This document shows positions 60,483-64,000 of a DNA stretch of 64,000 nt, in pieces. Below the pieces are notes generated by a model. That model did no database searches, was not told the origin of the DNA, and saw only the letters and a program-made list of their open reading frames with translations. Each line of letters starts with the position of its first letter. The first letter of the stretch is position 1. A program made the position numbers and the translations under genes. The DNA comes from Betaproteobacteria bacterium (lineage in GTDB: Bacteria; Pseudomonadota; Gammaproteobacteria; Burkholderiales; SG8-39): contig VBCA01000028.1 of the NCBI GenBank assembly GCA_005881575.1, forward strand, positions 1-64,000, given 5' to 3'.

Positions 60483-62561
60483 ATGGCCGAAAAGAATTCC
60501 GATTCCTCCATTCTCGACAAGGCTGCCGGCACGACGGCTGCCAGCATCGAGGTCCGGCGCCAGGAGGCCCTGCTTAAAACGGGAGCCTTGCAGGACGCGA
60601 TTTTCAACAGCGCCAACTTCTCCAGCATCGCCACCGATGAGAAGGGCGTCATACAGATATTCAATGTCGGCGCCGAGCGCATGCTGGGCTACACCGCCGC
60701 GGACGTGCTGAACAAGATCACCCCGGCCGATATTTCCGATCCCCAGGAAGTGATCGCGCGCGCCAAGGCGCTGAGCATCGAGCTCGCCACCCCGATTACG
60801 CCGGGGTTCGAGGCGCTGGTGTTCAAGGCCTCGCGCGGGATCGAGGACATCTACGAGCTGACCTACATCCGCAAGGACGGCAGCCGCTTTCCGGCAATCG
60901 TGTCGGTCACGGCGCTGCGCGACGATCGAGGCGCAATCATCGGCTACCTGTTGATCGGGACCGATAACACCGCGCGCAAGCTGGCGGAAGAGAAACTGCG
61001 ATGGACCGAGGAAGGCTTCAGGCTGATGGTGGAAAGCGTCACCGACGCCGCCATCGTCATGCTGGATCCGGAGGGATACGTGGCGAGCTGGAATGCCGGA
61101 GCGCAACGCATCAAGGGCTACAGCACCGAGGAGATCGTCGGCCAGCATTTTTCACGGTTCTATCCGCGTGAAGACATCGAACGTGGCGCGCCGCAGCGCG
61201 ACCTCGATGCGGTGAAAGTCAAGGGACGGTTCGAGGCCGAAGGCTGGCGCGTTCGCAAGGACGGATCGACATTCTGGGCAAACGAGGTATTCACGGCGAT
61301 CCGGGACCAGGCCGGCAATCCGCGCGGTTTCGCCAAGCTGACCCGGGACCTGACCGAGCGCAGGCAGGTCGAAGCGGAACTGACCAACGCCAAAGCCGTC
61401 GCGGAAAAGGCCAACCTCGCCAAATCGAATTTCCTTTCCAGCATGAGCCACGAGCTTCGCACCCCGCTCAACGCGATCCTCGGCTTCGGCCAACTCCTGG
61501 AATCCGGTTCCCCGCTGCCGACACCGGCGCAGCAGGCGAGCATTGACCAGATTCTCCAGGCCGGGTGGTATCTGCTGGAGCTGATCAACGAAATTCTCGA
61601 TCTCGCGCTGATCGAATCCGGCAAGCTTTCGATCTCGCGGGAACCGGTGTCGCTGGACGGGATCATGCTCGAATGCCAGTCGATGATCGAGCCGCAGGCG
61701 CAAAAGCGCGGCATCCGCATGACCTTTCCCCGCTTCGACGATCCTTGCTTCGTCGATGCCGACCCGACCCGGGTAAAGCAGATTCTCATCAACCTTCTTT
61801 CCAACGCGATCAAATACAACCAGGCAGGCGGAACCGTGGTGGTGGAATGCGCCGCGAGCCCCCCGGAGCGCATCCGAGTCAGCGTCAGGGACACCGGCGC
61901 AGGATTGGTTCCGGAGAAGCTCGCGCAGCTTTTCCAGCCGTTCAATCGTCTCGGGCAGGAGGCCAGCGCCGAGGAAGGCACTGGAATCGGTCTGGTCGTC
62001 ACCAAGCGGTTGGTCGAGTTGATGGGGGGTGTCATCGGCGTGGAAAGCGAGGTCGGGGTAGGAAGCGTGTTCTGGATCGAGCTCAATTCGGCCAGTGCAC
62101 CGTCGTTCGTGGATGAGTCGTATAAACCCGCAGCACCCGCCCGAACGCAAGTCGAGGCCGGCGCGGCGCGTCGCACCCTGCTCTATGTCGAGGACAACCC
62201 GGCCAACCTGAAGCTCGTCGAGCAGCTCATCGCGCGCCGCCCAGACTTCCGCCTGCTGACCGCCGTGAACGGAAAACTTGGCATCGAGCTTGCGCGCGCC
62301 TCCCGGCCGGACGTGATACTGATGGACATCAATCTGCCCGGCATCAGCGGCACCGACGCCATGAGGATCCTGCGCGACGACCCGGCAACCGCTCACATCC
62401 CAGTCCTCGCCTTGAGCGCCAACGCAATACCGCGCGACATCGAGGCGGGCCTGGAGGCGGGATTCTTCCGCTATCTCACCAAGCCCATCAGGGTCAACGA
62501 GTTCATGGAGGCGCTCGATGTGGCGCTGGAACATGCAGAAAACGGGGTGAGTCAGAAATGA
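60483..62561 (+). CDS. Hybrid sensor histidine kinase (PAS-PAS-HisKA-HATPase-REC)
   Basis: A 692-residue soluble hybrid kinase. PAS 1 spans about 35-165 and PAS 2 about 175-295. The HisKA H-box MSHELRTPLN has His323. The N-box LLSNAIKYNQAGG and the G-boxes DTGAGL and GTGIGL follow. The receiver (about 555-685) has the phospho-acceptor in LMDINLPG and Lys in RYLTKPI. No transmembrane segment is seen, so the signal is cytoplasmic. The ATG at 60483 starts the clear domain region. It precedes the REC-PAS gene by 12 bases. Confidence 0.92.
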   Translation: MAEKNSDSSILDKAAGTTAASIEVRRQEALLKTGALQDAIFNSANFSSIATDEKGVIQIFNVGAERMLGYTAADVLNKITPADISDPQEVIARAKALSIELATPITPGFEALVFKASRGIEDIYELTYIRKDGSRFPAIVSVTALRDDRGAIIGYLLIGTDNTARKLAEEKLRWTEEGFRLMVESVTDAAIVMLDPEGYVASWNAGAQRIKGYSTEEIVGQHFSRFYPREDIERGAPQRDLDAVKVKGRFEAEGWRVRKDGSTFWANEVFTAIRDQAGNPRGFAKLTRDLTERRQVEAELTNAKAVAEKANLAKSNFLSSMSHELRTPLNAILGFGQLLESGSPLPTPAQQASIDQILQAGWYLLELINEILDLALIESGKLSISREPVSLDGIMLECQSMIEPQAQKRGIRMTFPRFDDPCFVDADPTRVKQILINLLSNAIKYNQAGGTVVVECAASPPERIRVSVRDTGAGLVPEKLAQLFQPFNRLGQEASAEEGTGIGLVVTKRLVELMGGVIGVESEVGVGSVFWIELNSASAPSFVDESYKPAAPARTQVEAGAARRTLLYVEDNPANLKLVEQLIARRPDFRLLTAVNGKLGIELARASRPDVILMDINLPGISGTDAMRILRDDPATAHIPVLALSANAIPRDIEAGLEAGFFRYLTKPIRVNEFMEALDVALEHAENGVSQK

Positions 62562-62573
62562 AAGGACCGATGA

Positions 62574-63416
62574 ATGGTTGATCTATCCGATATTCTTGGC
62601 GCCAAAATTCTGATCGTCGACGATCTGGAAGCCAATGTCCGTCTGCTCGATCGCATGCTGCGCCAGGCCGGCCACACTTGCGTCGCGTCTACGATGGATC
62701 CGCACGAGGTCTGCGGGCTGCACCGCGACAACCGCTACGACCTGATCCTGCTCGATCTCGAAATGCCCGGGATGGACGGGTTCCAGGTGATGGAAGGCTT
62801 GAAGGAAATCGAAGCGGACGGCTACCTGCCGATCCTCGTCATCACCGCCCAGCCGGATCACAAGTTACGCGCACTGGAGGCAGGCGCGAGGGATTTCATC
62901 AGCAAACCGTTCGATCTGGTCGAAGTACGCACGCGCATCCGCAACCTGCTGGAAGTGCGGTTGTTGTACAGGAAAGTCGAGAATTACAGCAAGGTGCTGG
63001 AACAGACGGTGAAGGAACGGACCGCCGAACTGCGGGAAAGCGAAGCGCGCTATCGCAGCCTGACGGAACTGGCCTCCGATTGGTACTGGGAGCAGGACGA
63101 GAGTCTGCGTTTCACCAGGGTTTCCGGCCCGGTTCTCGAGATGCTCGGAATCCAGGGCGACGGCGTGGCGGGCGAAACAAAGGAAGCTCAGGGAGCGGGC
63201 TGGAATGAGGCTGAGCGAGCGATACTCAAAGCGAAGATGGCGGCCAGGCAGCCGTTCCTGGATTTCGTCTACAGCCGGGCCAATCCTGACGGTTCCCATC
63301 AATATTTTCAAGTCAGCGGGGAGCCGATGTTCGACCTGTCCGGCCGCTTTACCGGGTATCGCGGAATCGGCTTGGACGTTACCGCGCGCATGCACCCCGA
63401 CAAAGTCGCCAGCTGA
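62574..63416 (+). CDS. Response regulator receiver protein with PAS domain
   Basis: A 280-residue protein. The receiver occupies about 10-125, with acceptor Asp61 (LILLDLEMPGMDG) and conserved Lys in FISKPFD. A coiled-coil linker (about 130-160; VENYSKVLEQTVKERTAELRESEA) and one PAS domain (about 160-275, DWYWEQDESLRFTRVSG) follow. No GGDEF, kinase or DNA-binding output domain is present after the PAS, so it may act by protein contact. The 3' end overlaps the DUF3494 gene by 38 bases. Confidence 0.88.
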   Translation: MVDLSDILGAKILIVDDLEANVRLLDRMLRQAGHTCVASTMDPHEVCGLHRDNRYDLILLDLEMPGMDGFQVMEGLKEIEADGYLPILVITAQPDHKLRALEAGARDFISKPFDLVEVRTRIRNLLEVRLLYRKVENYSKVLEQTVKERTAELRESEARYRSLTELASDWYWEQDESLRFTRVSGPVLEMLGIQGDGVAGETKEAQGAGWNEAERAILKAKMAARQPFLDFVYSRANPDGSHQYFQVSGEPMFDLSGRFTGYRGIGLDVTARMHPDKVAS

Positions 63417-64000
63417 TGCTGAAGGCGCAAGCTTCGGCCGTCATCGTCACTGCTGTCTTCGCCAGCGCCCGACCGACCAGGGTTGCGTTCGCCCCGGTGA
63501 AGGTGATGGCCGAACCCGCGAGGATGTTTCCGGTAAACGCGGTGTCCGTCCCGATTGTCGCGGCGGTACCGAGCTGCCAGAACACGTTCTGCTGCTGCCC
63601 GCCGTTGATCATGGCTACCGAAGCGGAGCCCGTCGTGATGGCGGTCCCTACCTGGATGACCCAGACTGCATTGGCGTCGCCACCCGCGTCGAGGGTCAAA
63701 GTGCCCGCGGTCAGGTTAGCGGTCGTGCTGGGGAAACAATAGACCCCCGGCGCGAGCGTCTTGCCGGCGAGTGCTTGCCCGGTCAGGTTGTTGGCGGCAT
63801 CGCACGGCATCGCTGCGAGCGCATCGTACGCTACGGCGAAGTCGGCGAAAGCCGTTGTGGCGGCGGCGTCAACTGAGTGAACCGTTCCCACAAGGGTACA
63901 CAGGGCCGGAGCGGGTGTCGGAAAACCAGTGACCGTGACGAGCGAGCCCACGTCTCCGGAGACGGCGGACGCTGTACAGGTGACTCCCGCGCCACCCAGG
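63379..64000 (-). CDS. DUF3494 ice-binding-like protein, truncated by window edge
   Basis: About 207 residues of an IBP-like domain, cut at the right edge because the frame stays open to 64000. Visible signatures are GQALAGKTLAPGVYCF, LTAGTLTLDAGGDANAVWVIQVG and the beta-solenoid section NVFWQLGTAATIGTDTAFTGNIL, followed by ALAKTAVTMTAEA. These Thr/Ala-rich repeats typify DUF3494 ice-binding/adhesin proteins, usually secreted. The N-terminus, with a probable signal peptide, lies outside the window. It converges with the response regulator gene. Confidence 0.85.
   Translation of the reverse strand, partial: LGGAGVTCTASAVSGDVGSLVTVTGFPTPAPALCTLVGTVHSVDAAATTAFADFAVAYDALAAMPCDAANNLTGQALAGKTLAPGVYCFPSTTANLTAGTLTLDAGGDANAVWVIQVGTAITTGSASVAMINGGQQQNVFWQLGTAATIGTDTAFTGNILAGSAITFTGANATLVGRALAKTAVTMTAEACAFSISWRLCRGACAR

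Noticed and set aside
1-64000. tRNA, rRNA, CRISPR arrays or insertion sequences
   Set aside because: No cloverleaf, rRNA core, regular spacer-repeat pattern or transposase/integrase frame was found by reading the intergenic stretches.

Overview
The window looks like chromosomal DNA of a high-GC betaproteobacterium, most likely Burkholderiales-like. This is inferred from the base composition, four Bug/TctC-type periplasmic substrate-binding genes, and the mix of CaiB CoA-transferase, CitE-like lyase, LigJ and iorAB-type genes. No rRNA, tRNA, CRISPR array, integrase or recognisable insertion-sequence transposase was seen. Genes are tightly packed and no gene-free stretch exceeds about 300 bases. 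|| Layout. 1-1536: the 3' end of nuoN, then a Nudix hydrolase. 1520-9407 (minus): an outer-membrane barrel, a MerR-like/TPR regulator and the two bacterial NHEJ proteins, Ku and LigD, which are separated by a Bug protein gene and a sulfatase gene. 9460-13105: a DUF72 protein, a DUF2914-like membrane protein, a lytic transglycosylase (minus) and a DUF883/YqjE/YqjK trio. 13092-17736: exported RidA and Tat-exported amidohydrolase (minus) diverge from a two-subunit molybdenum hydroxylase (iorAB type) across a region holding a 13-bp inverted repeat. 17810-25317: organic-acid catabolism, with an enolase-superfamily enzyme plus Bug protein, then a minus-strand run of Bug, membrane hydrolase, Bug, CaiB and CitE genes. 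25418-27445: lrgAB, a hypothetical and a cold-shock protein. 27473-33381: a GMC oxidoreductase / gluconate-dehydrogenase subunit 3 / GMC oxidoreductase sandwich, an aromatic aminotransferase and a small membrane protein. 33420-35344: a dihydroxyphthalate-decarboxylase-like protein and LigJ. || 35564-37987: an unrecognised large membrane protein coupled to a von Willebrand A-type exported protein, with a coiled-coil gene converging on them. 38043-42123: Kup, and a three-gene cassette (cupin, SRPBCC, D-2-hydroxyacid dehydrogenase) bounded by a perfect 19-bp inverted repeat. 42275-43992: an extra IF-1 gene, a remnant of a coiled-coil gene beside its intact relative, and DoxX. 44102-48106: a B12-dependent ribonucleotide reductase with an SOS-box-like palindrome upstream, and a pirin. 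48122-53553: a MASE1-PAS-GGDEF-EAL-REC protein, a PNPOx-like protein, TerC and DinB. 53727-59653: type II secretion gspC-D-E-F only. 59661-63416: a Crp/Fnr regulator, a hybrid histidine kinase and a REC-PAS protein. The right edge holds a partial DUF3494 ice-binding-like protein on the minus strand. || Working together: Bug proteins lie beside enzymes that could act on the captured acids (sulfatase, enolase superfamily, CoA transferase/lyase). The decarboxylase-like gene and LigJ suggest a phthalate/protocatechuate 4,5-cleavage branch. Ku and LigD form an NHEJ pair, and nrdJ may be tied to the SOS response. Functions are assigned from visible motifs and recalled family features; no database search was run.
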